Assembly (NCBI GenBank): GCA_964370475.1
Contig: CAYJJI010000009.1
Span: forward strand, 1-46,342
DNA: 46,342 bases
From: CAYJCL01 sp964370475
GTDB taxonomy: Bacteria; Bacillota_I; Bacilli_A; RF39; UBA660
Direction of reading: 5' to 3'
Shown: positions 1 to 7,151 of the stretch, in pieces
How positions within the stretch are numbered: the stretch's first letter is position 1
Layout: each line of letters starts with the position of its first letter
The notes under the pieces: model-generated
Seen by the model: only the letters and a program-made list of their open reading frames with translations
Told to the model about the DNA's origin: nothing
Database searches by the model: none
Translations under genes and position numbers: made by a program

Positions 1-813
1 ATAGGAGTAATAAGAAATGGTTCTAGAAGTTGGTTTGGTATAGGACCATTTGGTATTCAACCTTCAGAACTAGCAAAGATAACTCTTATTATATTTACAG
101 CCAAATATTTATCAAAAAATGACAAAGAATTAAAATCAATTAAAAAAGGAGTACTACCACTATTAATTATTATAGGAATATTTTTCGCTTTAATAATGCT
201 CCAACCAGATTTTGGAACTTCAATGGTTATAATAACTACAATCTTAACATTGATTTTTATATCAGGAGTAAATATTTCTTTCTTTGCAAAAATAGGTATT
301 TTAGGTTTAATAGGAATAGTAGGTCTAATAGCTATAGCACCTTATAGACTAGAAAGAATAACATCATTTTTAAATCCATGGAATGACCCATTAGGTACAG
401 GATTTCAAATAATTCAAAGCTTATATGCAATAGGACCAGGTGGTCTTCTTGGTCAAGGATTCCTACAATCAAGACAAAAAAACTTCTACTTACCAGAACC
501 ACAAACCGATTTTATATTCTCAATCATAAGCGAAGAATTTGGATTTCTAGGAATATTATTAGTATCATTACTATTCTTTACAATATTTTATCAATGTATA
601 AAAATAGCTATAAATACAGAAGATTTATTTGCTAAATATTTGGTCTTTGGTTTATCATTTGGTATTATAATTCAAACAATATTAAATTTATCAGTAGTAA
701 TAGGATTAATACCAGTCACAGGGGTAACATTACCTTTCTTATCTTATGGAGGATCTAGCTTATTAATATCACTTGCAAGTATTGGAATAGTTTTAAATAT
801 AAGCAAGAAGTGA
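1..813 (+). CDS. ftsW: Cell-division lipid II polymerase FtsW (SEDS family), 3' part
   Basis: Septal peptidoglycan glycosyltransferase of the SEDS family, a multi-pass membrane protein working with a class B PBP at the division site. The reading frame is open from base 1, so the N-terminal part lies outside the window. Visible family blocks are NGSRSWFGIGPFGIQPSELA near the left edge, MLQPDFGTSMV, YLPEPQTDFIFSIISEEFGF, and a C-terminal PVTGVTLPFLSYGGSSLL. The T-L-P-F form of the last block fits FtsW better than RodA, whose version usually reads LPLPF (family knowledge). Hydrophobic segments alternate through the whole fragment. The last ~90 bases recur about 1.1 kb downstream, beyond an orphan gene, with mostly synonymous changes. 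FtsW is the favoured call, with RodA as the alternative. Confidence 0.9.
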   Translation: MGVIRNGSRSWFGIGPFGIQPSELAKITLIIFTAKYLSKNDKELKSIKKGVLPLLIIIGIFFALIMLQPDFGTSMVIITTILTLIFISGVNISFFAKIGILGLIGIVGLIAIAPYRLERITSFLNPWNDPLGTGFQIIQSLYAIGPGGLLGQGFLQSRQKNFYLPEPQTDFIFSIISEEFGFLGILLVSLLFFTIFYQCIKIAINTEDLFAKYLVFGLSFGIIIQTILNLSVVIGLIPVTGVTLPFLSYGGSSLLISLASIGIVLNISKK

Positions 814-817
814 TATA
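721..817 (+). repeat. Direct repeat copy A: 3' end of ftsW
   Basis: This is the functional ftsW terminus, running from the GGGGTAACATTACC block through the stop codon (811-813) to TGATATA. It aligns without net gaps to 1835-1931 at an offset of exactly 1114 bases. I count eight substitutions over about 97 bases. Within the coding part all are synonymous except the penultimate codon, AAG (Lys) versus GAA (Glu). Confidence 0.95.
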
Positions 818-819
818 AT
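811..819 (+). promoter_or_regulatory. Extended -10 box for the orphan gene at 839
   Basis: TGATATAAT overlaps the ftsW stop codon. The TATAAT (814-819) lies 19 nt before the ATG at 839, and AAGAGG (828-833) is the ribosome binding site between them. No good -35 is visible, as is common for TGN-type promoters. The leader would be about 13 nt. Confidence 0.4.
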
Positions 820-838
820 AAATCACTAAGAGGTGTTT

Positions 839-1750
839 ATGGTTTATAAATATGATGAAGCATTATTTCTAGAAGAAAAAACTTTTAATTTAACCAATAG
901 CGAAAACAAAGAGCATGTGCTTGTAAAAAAACAAATAAAATTACATCCACTATATTTAATTTCAAACGGAGAGATATTTTATAGCGGTATATCACATAAT
1001 CAAGCTGATATAAGAAATCATTTTAAAAAATTAATTGTCAATAAAATGTTAGGGTGTAGTGCGACTTTAGCTAGAAATAAAACAACTAAAGAACTATTAA
1101 ACGAATTAAAACTAGTCACTTATCATAATATAGAAAATTTTTCATATCTAAATTTATGGAGTGCCATTAATTGTCCGGCAATTTCAACTTTAGGGTATAA
1201 AATTCCATTTGATGAAAGGAATAGTATATATACATATGACGCAATACAATTATGTAATACGGTAAATAAAACGAAATATTTAATAGATAAAAAAATATTA
1301 GAAATTGCTAGTCATTATGATAGTAACGAACAATTTTTAAGTAGTTTGTTAAAGTTTTATAACTATGATTTCGAAGAATATTACTCTCTAGAAAAAAATA
1401 GTGATTTTGATTTAGGGAAATTTCATAAATCAGAAAAATTATCAAAAGTATTAGATCAAATTATAAATGATATATTTGTTCAGTTAATTGGTTTTGATAA
1501 AGTTGAGAGTGCTGTAAATAAAACTATAACTACTTCGAAACAAAATATATATGAAACTTTTTTTAATTTCTTACTCATGGAAGTCAATGTTTTTTATATA
1601 CCGAAAATAAATTTGAATAGTGCCGATAAATCCTTTAAATATTCATTTCCTAATGAAGTTTGTAAAATTAAAGACAGAGAATATTATGAGGAAATAGAAT
1701 TAATAAAACAAAAAGTTCCATTAAGAGAAAGAAAAAGATATTTTTTATAA
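839..1750 (+). CDS. Orphan protein inserted between two ftsW 3'-end copies
   Basis: A 303-residue protein that I do not recognise. The ATG at 839 is chosen over an upstream in-frame GTG (833) because AAGAGG (828-833) sits at the right distance from the ATG and overlaps the GTG. The protein appears soluble, with no signal peptide or clear membrane helix. It has an N-terminal segment with LYLISNGEIFYSG, a Cys-containing middle and a basic C-terminus ending PLRERKRYFL. The coding strand is visibly richer in T and in mixed third positions than the A-heavy neighbours. The gene lies exactly between the two diverged copies of the ftsW end, so I infer arrival by horizontal transfer or recombination. 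It could be a defence-, toxin- or mobile-element-type cargo gene, but no motif establishes this. Confidence 0.75.
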   Translation: MVYKYDEALFLEEKTFNLTNSENKEHVLVKKQIKLHPLYLISNGEIFYSGISHNQADIRNHFKKLIVNKMLGCSATLARNKTTKELLNELKLVTYHNIENFSYLNLWSAINCPAISTLGYKIPFDERNSIYTYDAIQLCNTVNKTKYLIDKKILEIASHYDSNEQFLSSLLKFYNYDFEEYYSLEKNSDFDLGKFHKSEKLSKVLDQIINDIFVQLIGFDKVESAVNKTITTSKQNIYETFFNFLLMEVNVFYIPKINLNSADKSFKYSFPNEVCKIKDREYYEEIELIKQKVPLRERKRYFL

Positions 1751-1834
1751 TATATAGTAATAATTATGAAAAAAGATATTAACCAATAATGCATTCCACC
1801 TTAAAAACGTACTAACCAAATATACGTAACCGGG

Positions 1835-1931
1835 GGGGTAACATTACCTTTCTTATCTTATGGTGGATCAAGTTTACTAATATCACTTGCAAGTATTGGA
1901 ATAGTTTTAAATATAAGTGAAAAATGATATA
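1835..1931 (+). repeat. Direct repeat copy B: detached second ftsW 3' end
   Basis: This segment repeats the last ~30 codons of ftsW, including the LPFLSYGGSSLL coding block and a TGA stop (1925-1927), but has no upstream ftsW sequence. Its left edge is a run of seven G (1832-1838) where copy A has four. The same reading frame continues leftward only as GTA-ACC-GGG (V-T-G), mirroring the V-T-G of the intact gene. Substitutions relative to copy A are nearly all synonymous, so this stretch evolved as coding sequence before it was detached. The 1751-2026 interval otherwise holds only this remnant and AT-rich spacer. Confidence 0.92.
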
Positions 1932-2026
1932 TCCAATAAAGATATAATAGCTATTTTTTTAAAAGTATGAAATGTTATCGTTGTAAACAACATGGAGTAT
2001 ATTTTAGATAATAAGGGAGAAAAATA

Positions 2027-2461
2027 ATGAAGAAAAACACTATCATAATCATAGCATTCATCATCTTAGCACTTATCACAAGCATATCACTAATATTTCA
2101 ATACATATGGGGAGTAATCTTTGGGTATACCTTAGTATTCATTAGTCTTCTGCTAATGACTATTAAAAGCGAAAATTTAAATAAAACGTTAAAGAAGATA
2201 TTCATCGCAGTACTAACAGTAGCTATTGTTGCATTAGTAGGATGGATATCACTAATAATAATAGAATTAAATAATTTTAATGCCAGAAAAATCCCATTAT
2301 ATGCAAAAGCAACATATGAGAGTGATTATGTACAAGAATATAAAGGTTTAGGATATGATATACATCTAACTAACACTTATGATGAAGAGACAGACACAAT
2401 CGTTATAAATGAAGCTGAATTTACAATGTTTGGAATTTTTATTACAGGGTATATATCTTAG
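2027..2461 (+). CDS. Small membrane protein with extracytoplasmic tail, unknown function
   Basis: A 144-residue protein preceded by a good ribosome binding site (AGGGAG, 11 nt before the ATG). Residues 1-80 hold about three hydrophobic helices (roughly 5-25, 29-47 and 58-80). The remaining ~60 residues are polar, contain YKGLGYDIHL and end hydrophobic (MFGIFITGYIS). This layout resembles the many small three-helix proteins of low-GC bacteria that carry a short extracellular domain, but I do not recognise a family. The gene is monocistronic, closed by a strong hairpin terminator that begins at its stop codon. It lies just after the detached ftsW repeat, so it may have been the original downstream neighbour of ftsW (inference). 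Confidence 0.75.
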   Translation: MKKNTIIIIAFIILALITSISLIFQYIWGVIFGYTLVFISLLLMTIKSENLNKTLKKIFIAVLTVAIVALVGWISLIIIELNNFNARKIPLYAKATYESDYVQEYKGLGYDIHLTNTYDEETDTIVINEAEFTMFGIFITGYIS

Positions 2462-2484
2462 ATTGGCTAAAGCCAATCTTTTTA
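2460..2484 (+). terminator. Rho-independent terminator
   Basis: The inverted repeat AGATTGGC / GCCAATCT (2460-2467 and 2472-2479) with a TAAA loop is followed by a T tract. It starts within the stop codon of the preceding membrane-protein gene. Confidence 0.85.
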
Positions 2485-2504
2485 TATAAGAAAATAAGAA
2501 TTAA

Positions 2505-2678
2505 ATGTTTAATATATATGTAAAAAGTGATATAATTTACCAAGAGTTATATTATGACAAAGATAGGATACAATTCAATTCACAAACTAAAATAACTAAA
2601 AAAGAATTAATAGTAGATACTTTACAAAACAATCTAGCATTAATAAAAAAGCCAAATATAAATTACAATAAGAAATAG
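2505..2678 (+). CDS. Possible 57-residue protein upstream of an orphan gene
   Basis: An ATG-initiated frame of 57 codons (starting MFNIYVKSDIIYQELYY) whose stop (2676-2678) abuts the ribosome binding site of the next gene at 2687. That arrangement would fit a two-gene operon. Against it, the ribosome binding site is weak and a TGATATAAT promoter box (2528-2536) falls inside the frame. If that promoter is the real one, transcripts would start after this ATG and the frame would be fortuitous or a truncated remnant. The composition (Lys, Asn, Ile-rich, hydrophilic) is like its neighbours. Confidence 0.3.
   Translation: MFNIYVKSDIIYQELYYDKDRIQFNSQTKITKKELIVDTLQNNLALIKKPNINYNKK
2528..2536 (+). 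promoter_or_regulatory. Extended -10 box upstream of the orphan at 2687
   Basis: TGATATAAT matches the extended -10 form repeated elsewhere in this window. It would give a leader of about 140 nt for the 2687 gene, longer than is typical here. Confidence 0.35.
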
Positions 2679-2686
2679 GAGAAACA

Positions 2687-3415
2687 ATGAACTTATTAGA
2701 AAATAATTTAACATACAACGATATCGAAAAAGAAATAAGATATCACGGAATAAAAATTAACATGTTTGATTACTGTTCGCTAGCGGTGTATTTCAGCGAA
2801 AACAAAGTGGAAAAACAAACAGAAAAACAAAAACTATGGATTGCACTGTTTAAAAATCATCATGACTATTGCATGAAAAATAGAATAACAGACACTATTC
2901 CAATAATTATAAGTAGAAAAGATTTTTTATTTTTATTTGAAGATTTCAAATCTAAAAACAAAAAATATAGCTGGGACAAAATATTAGATATGTCTTTCAG
3001 GAGTAATATCGAAATTTTATCATCTATTCCAGCTGAAAATATAGCAACAACAAGTTTAAAACTAGGTGAAAATTTAAAAAGAAAATTCTTAATTTCTAAA
3101 TTTGATTTAGAAAGAAAATTAATAGAAATCAATTATTTTTCTAAACAAAAGAAAAAATTAATAAATCAAAAAACTATGATAGAAGAAGTACTAAACATCC
3201 AAAATTTCGAAAAAATAAATGGAATAGAGCATACAGAATTATATGGTATTGATATAAAATATATCTTCAATCAGAGCGATGATACTTGTTATCCTGCGTT
3301 ACTAGATGATATCATCGAACCATTACAACATTGTTATTACGAAGAATTACAAAACAAACCAAAAGAAAAAGATTGTGAAATAAAAAGAATATTCCAAAAA
3401 TTTTTCGGCGAATAA
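2687..3415 (+). CDS. Orphan soluble protein, unknown function
   Basis: A 242-residue protein that I do not recognise. AGGAG precedes the ATG at suitable spacing. The sequence is hydrophilic and predicted mostly helical, with no signal peptide or membrane segment. It has aromatic/Cys-containing stretches (MFDYCSLAVYF near residue 26; HHDYCMKN near 57) and a Lys-rich central helix (about 130-165). A bidirectional hairpin shared with the convergent NUDIX gene closes it. Together with the orphan at 839 and the small membrane protein, it belongs to an accessory-looking block between ftsW and the hydrolase operon. Confidence 0.7.
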   Translation: MNLLENNLTYNDIEKEIRYHGIKINMFDYCSLAVYFSENKVEKQTEKQKLWIALFKNHHDYCMKNRITDTIPIIISRKDFLFLFEDFKSKNKKYSWDKILDMSFRSNIEILSSIPAENIATTSLKLGENLKRKFLISKFDLERKLIEINYFSKQKKKLINQKTMIEEVLNIQNFEKINGIEHTELYGIDIKYIFNQSDDTCYPALLDDIIEPLQHCYYEELQNKPKEKDCEIKRIFQKFFGE

Positions 3416-3447
3416 AAAGATGTATCATTAAGTTGATACATCTTTTT
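3414..3447. terminator. Bidirectional terminator between convergent genes
   Basis: A perfect 14-bp stem, AAAAAGATGTATCA / TGATACATCTTTTT, with loop TTAAGT. It overlaps the stop codons of the plus-strand gene ending at 3415 and the minus-strand NUDIX gene ending at 3446, and supplies a T tract in both directions. Confidence 0.9.
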
Positions 3448-3856
3448 AAAAATTTTTAATTTCACATACCTTGTCAATAAACAATTTGTGAGTTTCGTAA
3501 TAAGTCATATTTAAAGGCAAGTCATCAAATAAACTAATTTCGTCCATCTCGTGAATCAAGTAATTGTTACTTAATTCTAAAACCTCTGCAAAACATAATA
3601 ATCCATAAGTAGATATTTTATACAAACAGATCTTTTCAATATTATATTTAGTAATGCCAGTTTCTTCAAATAATTCTCTTTTAGCAGCTTCTCTCCAGCT
3701 TTCACCAAGCTCAATATGACCTCCTGGTATTTCCCAAGATCCCTTTTCGCGATGCTTGCACAATAACCACTTATTTTTGAATCTGCACACGATGACAACT
3801 CTAGTTAATAATTCATCAAATTTACTATCATAATCATATAAACTAACCTTCAACAT
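3446..3856 (-). CDS. NUDIX hydrolase
   Basis: A 136-residue hydrolase of the NUDIX superfamily, which cleaves nucleoside diphosphates linked to another moiety using Mg2+ or Mn2+. The NUDIX box is complete: G46-x5-E52-x7-R60-E61-L-x-E64-E65-x-G67-I68 (GHIELGESWREAAKRELFEE). The size fits a minimal single-domain member such as MutT-like or ADP-ribose/dNTP housecleaning enzymes, and the substrate cannot be read from sequence. A GAGGTAG ribosome binding site precedes the ATG. The gene is transcribed alone on the minus strand, divergent from the hydrolase run starting at 3930. Confidence 0.9.
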   Translation of the reverse strand: MLKVSLYDYDSKFDELLTRVVIVCRFKNKWLLCKHREKGSWEIPGGHIELGESWREAAKRELFEETGITKYNIEKICLYKISTYGLLCFAEVLELSNNYLIHEMDEISLFDDLPLNMTYYETHKLFIDKVCEIKNF

Positions 3857-3893
3857 AAATCTACCTCACATCAATTATAACATAACAAATATA

Positions 3894-3902
3894 TGATATA
3901 AT
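3894..3902 (+). promoter_or_regulatory. Extended -10 box for the hydrolase operon
   Basis: TGATATAAT with its hexamer at 3897-3902, 27 nt before the ATG at 3930. No convincing -35 is seen. Confidence 0.5.
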
Positions 3903-3929
3903 ATAAAAATGAAAGAAAGGTGATTCTTT

Positions 3930-4916
3930 ATGAAACTTAACACGGATGAACTAATAAACTTAGATATAAGAAGAATTAATATAAGAAAAGAATATAAAGA
4001 ACAAATGAAAATTAAGTATAAGAATAAAAACCAAGATAAAAAAGATTATGTTCTATTTCCTAAAAACTTAATATCTGAAACAAACGAACAACTAAGATAT
4101 GGAATATCATGGTTACAAAATGGTTTTATAGTAAAGTGTGGAAGCAATGTAATTGCAGTAGATCCATCCGTTAATTTCTTATTAAGATTAACAGAAAGTG
4201 AATTTGATTTAACTGACATTACTCACATTTATATCAGTCATAAACATTTAGACCATTCAAGTGATGCAGATGCATTAATGGATTTTCTATTAAGAGCGGA
4301 TGCAGATACAAAAATTATAGCACCATCAACAGTATTTGAATCAAAAGTTATCAGTGATTTTCATTCAGGATTAAAACCAGAATTCAAGATTAGACATGAA
4401 GCAATAATAATAGATGAATCTAGTACAATCAAACTAAATGATGATTACGAAATGATATTTATAAAATTAAATCATAGTTGTGAAACTTATGGATTTAAAA
4501 TAAAAAATAAAAATAACGAGGTAGTGTACTTATCAGATACAAGCTACTCAACAGTAATTAAAAATTTAGACAATGAAGAATTAATTAGAGTTAGAGAAAT
4601 AAAAACATATATAAAAAATGCAATTCCTTACGAAAGTGATAAAAGAATAAAAGACTTTATCAGTTCATGCAATGTGTTGATAACTAATATTGATAGTTAC
4701 ATCTATACAAAAAATTCTAAAACACATCTTCCGTTATTAGATTTAGTAGATATAGTAAAAGATTCTAAAGTTAAGAAAATATTTATAGCTCACATCAATC
4801 CAATGGGAGAGTTGACTTACGATGAATGGTCAAAAAAAATAGCTGAACACACAAAGAATATAACTGGAATCGAAACTATCTCACCCGACAACAATGGATT
4901 AAAGGAAAAAATTTAA
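3930..4916 (+). CDS. Metallo-beta-lactamase-fold hydrolase
   Basis: A 328-residue member of the metallo-beta-lactamase superfamily. The zinc-binding signature H104-x-H106-x-D108-H109 (YISHKHLDHSSD) follows a beta-strand, and further His/Asp positions occur downstream (NHSCETYG, YLSDTSYS, IAHINPMGE). An N-terminal ~45-residue basic extension precedes the domain. The look is closer to UlaG/YycJ-like or RNase Z-like hydrolases than to antibiotic lactamases, but the substrate is unknown. The start follows GAAAGGTG. It is the first gene of a closely packed run, with a uracil-DNA-glycosylase-like gene starting 2 nt after its stop, which suggests a nucleotide or nucleic-acid role (inference). Confidence 0.85.
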   Translation: MKLNTDELINLDIRRINIRKEYKEQMKIKYKNKNQDKKDYVLFPKNLISETNEQLRYGISWLQNGFIVKCGSNVIAVDPSVNFLLRLTESEFDLTDITHIYISHKHLDHSSDADALMDFLLRADADTKIIAPSTVFESKVISDFHSGLKPEFKIRHEAIIIDESSTIKLNDDYEMIFIKLNHSCETYGFKIKNKNNEVVYLSDTSYSTVIKNLDNEELIRVREIKTYIKNAIPYESDKRIKDFISSCNVLITNIDSYIYTKNSKTHLPLLDLVDIVKDSKVKKIFIAHINPMGELTYDEWSKKIAEHTKNITGIETISPDNNGLKEKI

Positions 4917-4918
4917 AA

Positions 4919-5473
4919 ATGATAGAATCCAAAACATTAGCAGAAATCAAAAAATGTCAAAAATGTAACTTATATCAAAATCAAACGCCATTACTAGATT
5001 TATCAACTAACAACGACATAATGTTTGTCGGATTATCTGCTAAGATAGTTAAAACCCCAAACGATAAACCATTAGATGAAAATACAAATACAGGAAAAAT
5101 TATCAAACAAATAGAAGATAGTCTAGAAGGAATAAAAATATATAGAACGAATATTGTGAAATGTGTACCACTAAATGATTCAAAAAAACTAAGATATCCC
5201 ACAAAAAAAGAAATAAACAGTTGCTTAAAAAACTTAGATGATGAAATTGAATACACAAAGAGCAAAATTATCTTTTTATTAGGAAATGAAGTGGCTAAAT
5301 CAGTACTTTCTATACACGTAAAATCATATCAAAAATATACTCCAATAATCATTGAAAAAAAAGTATTTATAGCAATAGAACATCCATCTTATATTTATAT
5401 TTATAAAAAGAAATTTATCTATGAGTATATTGATAAAATAAAAAAATTAATAAAAGAAAACTACAATACATAG
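4919..5473 (+). CDS. Uracil-DNA glycosylase superfamily protein, Fe-S type, divergent active site
   Basis: A 184-residue protein with the arrangement of family 4/5 uracil-DNA glycosylases. It has a Cys pair C13-x2-C16 near the N-terminus, a second pair C82 and C102 in the KC-(V)P...P...SC region, and a C-terminal EHPSY block (H155-P156-S157), as in enzymes that hold a [4Fe-4S] cluster and excise uracil. The usual GEAPG water-activating motif after the first strand is replaced by VGLSAK (about 37-42), so catalysis on uracil is uncertain. It starts 2 nt after the preceding stop, with AAAGGAA about 13 nt upstream, so translational coupling is likely. It could instead be a superfamily member acting on another lesion or only binding. 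Confidence 0.75.
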   Translation: MIESKTLAEIKKCQKCNLYQNQTPLLDLSTNNDIMFVGLSAKIVKTPNDKPLDENTNTGKIIKQIEDSLEGIKIYRTNIVKCVPLNDSKKLRYPTKKEINSCLKNLDDEIEYTKSKIIFLLGNEVAKSVLSIHVKSYQKYTPIIIEKKVFIAIEHPSYIYIYKKKFIYEYIDKIKKLIKENYNT

Positions 5474-5487
5474 GAAAGAGAAATAAA

Positions 5488-6021
5488 ATGAAATTATACA
5501 TCATCAGACATGGTCAAACATCATGGAATAAAGAAAGATTACTACAAGGACGAACAGATATTGATTTAAACGAAGAAGGTATAAATCAAGCAAAAGAACA
5601 AAAAAAGATAATAGATAACATAAATATTGATTTATGTTTGACATCACCATTAAAAAGAACATTTAACACATCAACTATATTATTAGAAAATAAAATACCT
5701 ATCATTAAAGAAGAATTACTAATTGAAAGAAACTTCGGAGATTTTGAAGGTAAAACGATAGATATGGATTTAATAGCAAAACAATGGGATTACCATTTGA
5801 ATGATTCCAACAACAATATTGAATCAATAAAAGAGTGTTTAGATAGAGCAAAAAAATTTTTATTAAAAATAAAAAATACATACAATGATAAAAATTTGTT
5901 AATAGTTTCACATGGAGCTTTTATTAAAGCTCTTCACTTTAATTTAATAGGGTACAATGAGTTCACAAATTTTTTATCATTCAATCCTAAAAATTGTGAA
6001 TTAAATAAATATGAATTATAA
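5488..6021 (+). CDS. Histidine phosphatase (phosphoglycerate-mutase-like)
   Basis: A 177-residue histidine phosphatase of branch 1. The catalytic R7-H8-G9 signature (YIIRHGQTSWN) is at the N-terminus, followed by a phosphate-pocket Arg (R57, LKRTFNTS), an acid near E80 and the second catalytic His at H142 (VSHGAF). These enzymes form a phospho-His intermediate. The cofactor-dependent mutases and broad phosphatases (CobC-, PhoE-like) share this core, and the short length favours a phosphatase. It lies in the same run as its neighbours, 14 nt after the preceding stop. Confidence 0.9.
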   Translation: MKLYIIRHGQTSWNKERLLQGRTDIDLNEEGINQAKEQKKIIDNINIDLCLTSPLKRTFNTSTILLENKIPIIKEELLIERNFGDFEGKTIDMDLIAKQWDYHLNDSNNNIESIKECLDRAKKFLLKIKNTYNDKNLLIVSHGAFIKALHFNLIGYNEFTNFLSFNPKNCELNKYEL

Positions 6022-6032
6022 AAGAGGTATAT

Positions 6033-7151
6033 ATGGAATTTGAAAAGAATTATGATAAATGTATAACTAACATAACATGCAGTATTGCAAAATATTTCGA
6101 ACTAGAATACACAAACAACACTATTAAGGAAATAGATGACATATTAGATAAAAACAATATAGATAACGTAATTGTAGTATTATGTGACGGTTTAGGATCA
6201 AATATATTAAAAAGTTTCTTAGCAGAAGATAAGTTTTTAAGAATAAATCACATAACAGATATTAATTCAGTGTATCCATCAACAACAACTGCAGCAACAA
6301 CATCAATACTATCTGGATTAAACCCCGTAGAACATGGTTGGTTAGGATGGGATATATATGTCAAACCCATCGATAAGATAGTTACAATGTTTCTAAATAC
6401 TATTAAAGATACAAATAAATTAGCAGAAGAATATAATGTAGCAAGAAAATACTTTCCATACAAAAATATTACAAAAAGAATTAATGAAGAAACAAAATAT
6501 AATTCAAAAATTATTCTCCCATTTGGCGAAGATCATTATAAAAATCTAGATCACATGATAAAAAAGATAATTGACGAAACAAAAAAACCAGGGAAAAAAT
6601 ATATTTACGCTTACTATGAAAATCCCGATTCATTATTACATCAATATGGGGTAGGATCAGAAAAATCTATAAAAAAAATAAATGAACTAAACGATAAATT
6701 AGAAAAACTATCAGAAGAATTACAAAATAGCTTGTTAATAATAACTGCAGACCACGGTCACATTAATTGTGAACCAATAACTTTAAGTGAAAACAAAGAA
6801 ATATTTCAGCTACTAAACAAAGATATCTGGCTTGAAGGTAGATTATGTTCATTTTCCATAAAAGAAAATAAACATGATGAATTTAAAAACGTATTTAAAA
6901 AATTATATGGTAATGATTTTATTTTAAAAACAAAAAAAGAAGCGATAGAAGAAAAAATATTTGGTCCAGGAACTCCGAATGAATTATTTGAAGATTCATT
7001 AGGTGATTTCATTGCTTTAGCAATAACAAATAAATATTTCAGATATAACGAAAACTCAGTGTTACTAAAATCTATGCATGCAGGAACGACCGAAGATGAA
7101 ATGATTGTTCCACTGATTCTAAAGGTGAAGGCTAATAATGAAAATAAATGA
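6033..7151 (+). CDS. Alkaline-phosphatase superfamily nucleotide pyrophosphatase/phosphodiesterase
   Basis: A 372-residue member of the nucleotide pyrophosphatase/phosphodiesterase branch of the alkaline phosphatase superfamily. Metal-binding D52 lies in VVLCDGLGSN, the Thr nucleophile in YPSTTTAATTS (about T84-T86), HGWLGW (about 101-106) follows, and the second metal site is ITADHGH (D240, H241, H243). No signal peptide or membrane anchor is present, so it is predicted to be cytoplasmic, unlike many secreted relatives. The ribosome binding site AAGAGGT is good. Its end overlaps the next gene by 14 nt. The substrate is unknown; a phosphodiester or pyrophosphate is most likely. Confidence 0.85.
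   Translation: MEFEKNYDKCITNITCSIAKYFELEYTNNTIKEIDDILDKNNIDNVIVVLCDGLGSNILKSFLAEDKFLRINHITDINSVYPSTTTAATTSILSGLNPVEHGWLGWDIYVKPIDKIVTMFLNTIKDTNKLAEEYNVARKYFPYKNITKRINEETKYNSKIILPFGEDHYKNLDHMIKKIIDETKKPGKKYIYAYYENPDSLLHQYGVGSEKSIKKINELNDKLEKLSEELQNSLLIITADHGHINCEPITLSENKEIFQLLNKDIWLEGRLCSFSIKENKHDEFKNVFKKLYGNDFILKTKKEAIEEKIFGPGTPNELFEDSLGDFIALAITNKYFRYNENSVLLKSMHAGTTEDEMIVPLILKVKANNENK

Noticed and set aside
811..1931. Transposon or prophage explanation for the ftsW duplication
   Set aside because: No transposase, integrase, terminal inverted repeat or short target duplication could be found. The repeats are diverged coding sequence, so only the general idea of recombination or integration is kept.
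3930..4916. Antibiotic-type beta-lactamase
   Set aside because: The HKHLDH motif only marks the fold. There is no signal peptide, and the context is intracellular nucleotide metabolism, so a resistance role is unsupported.
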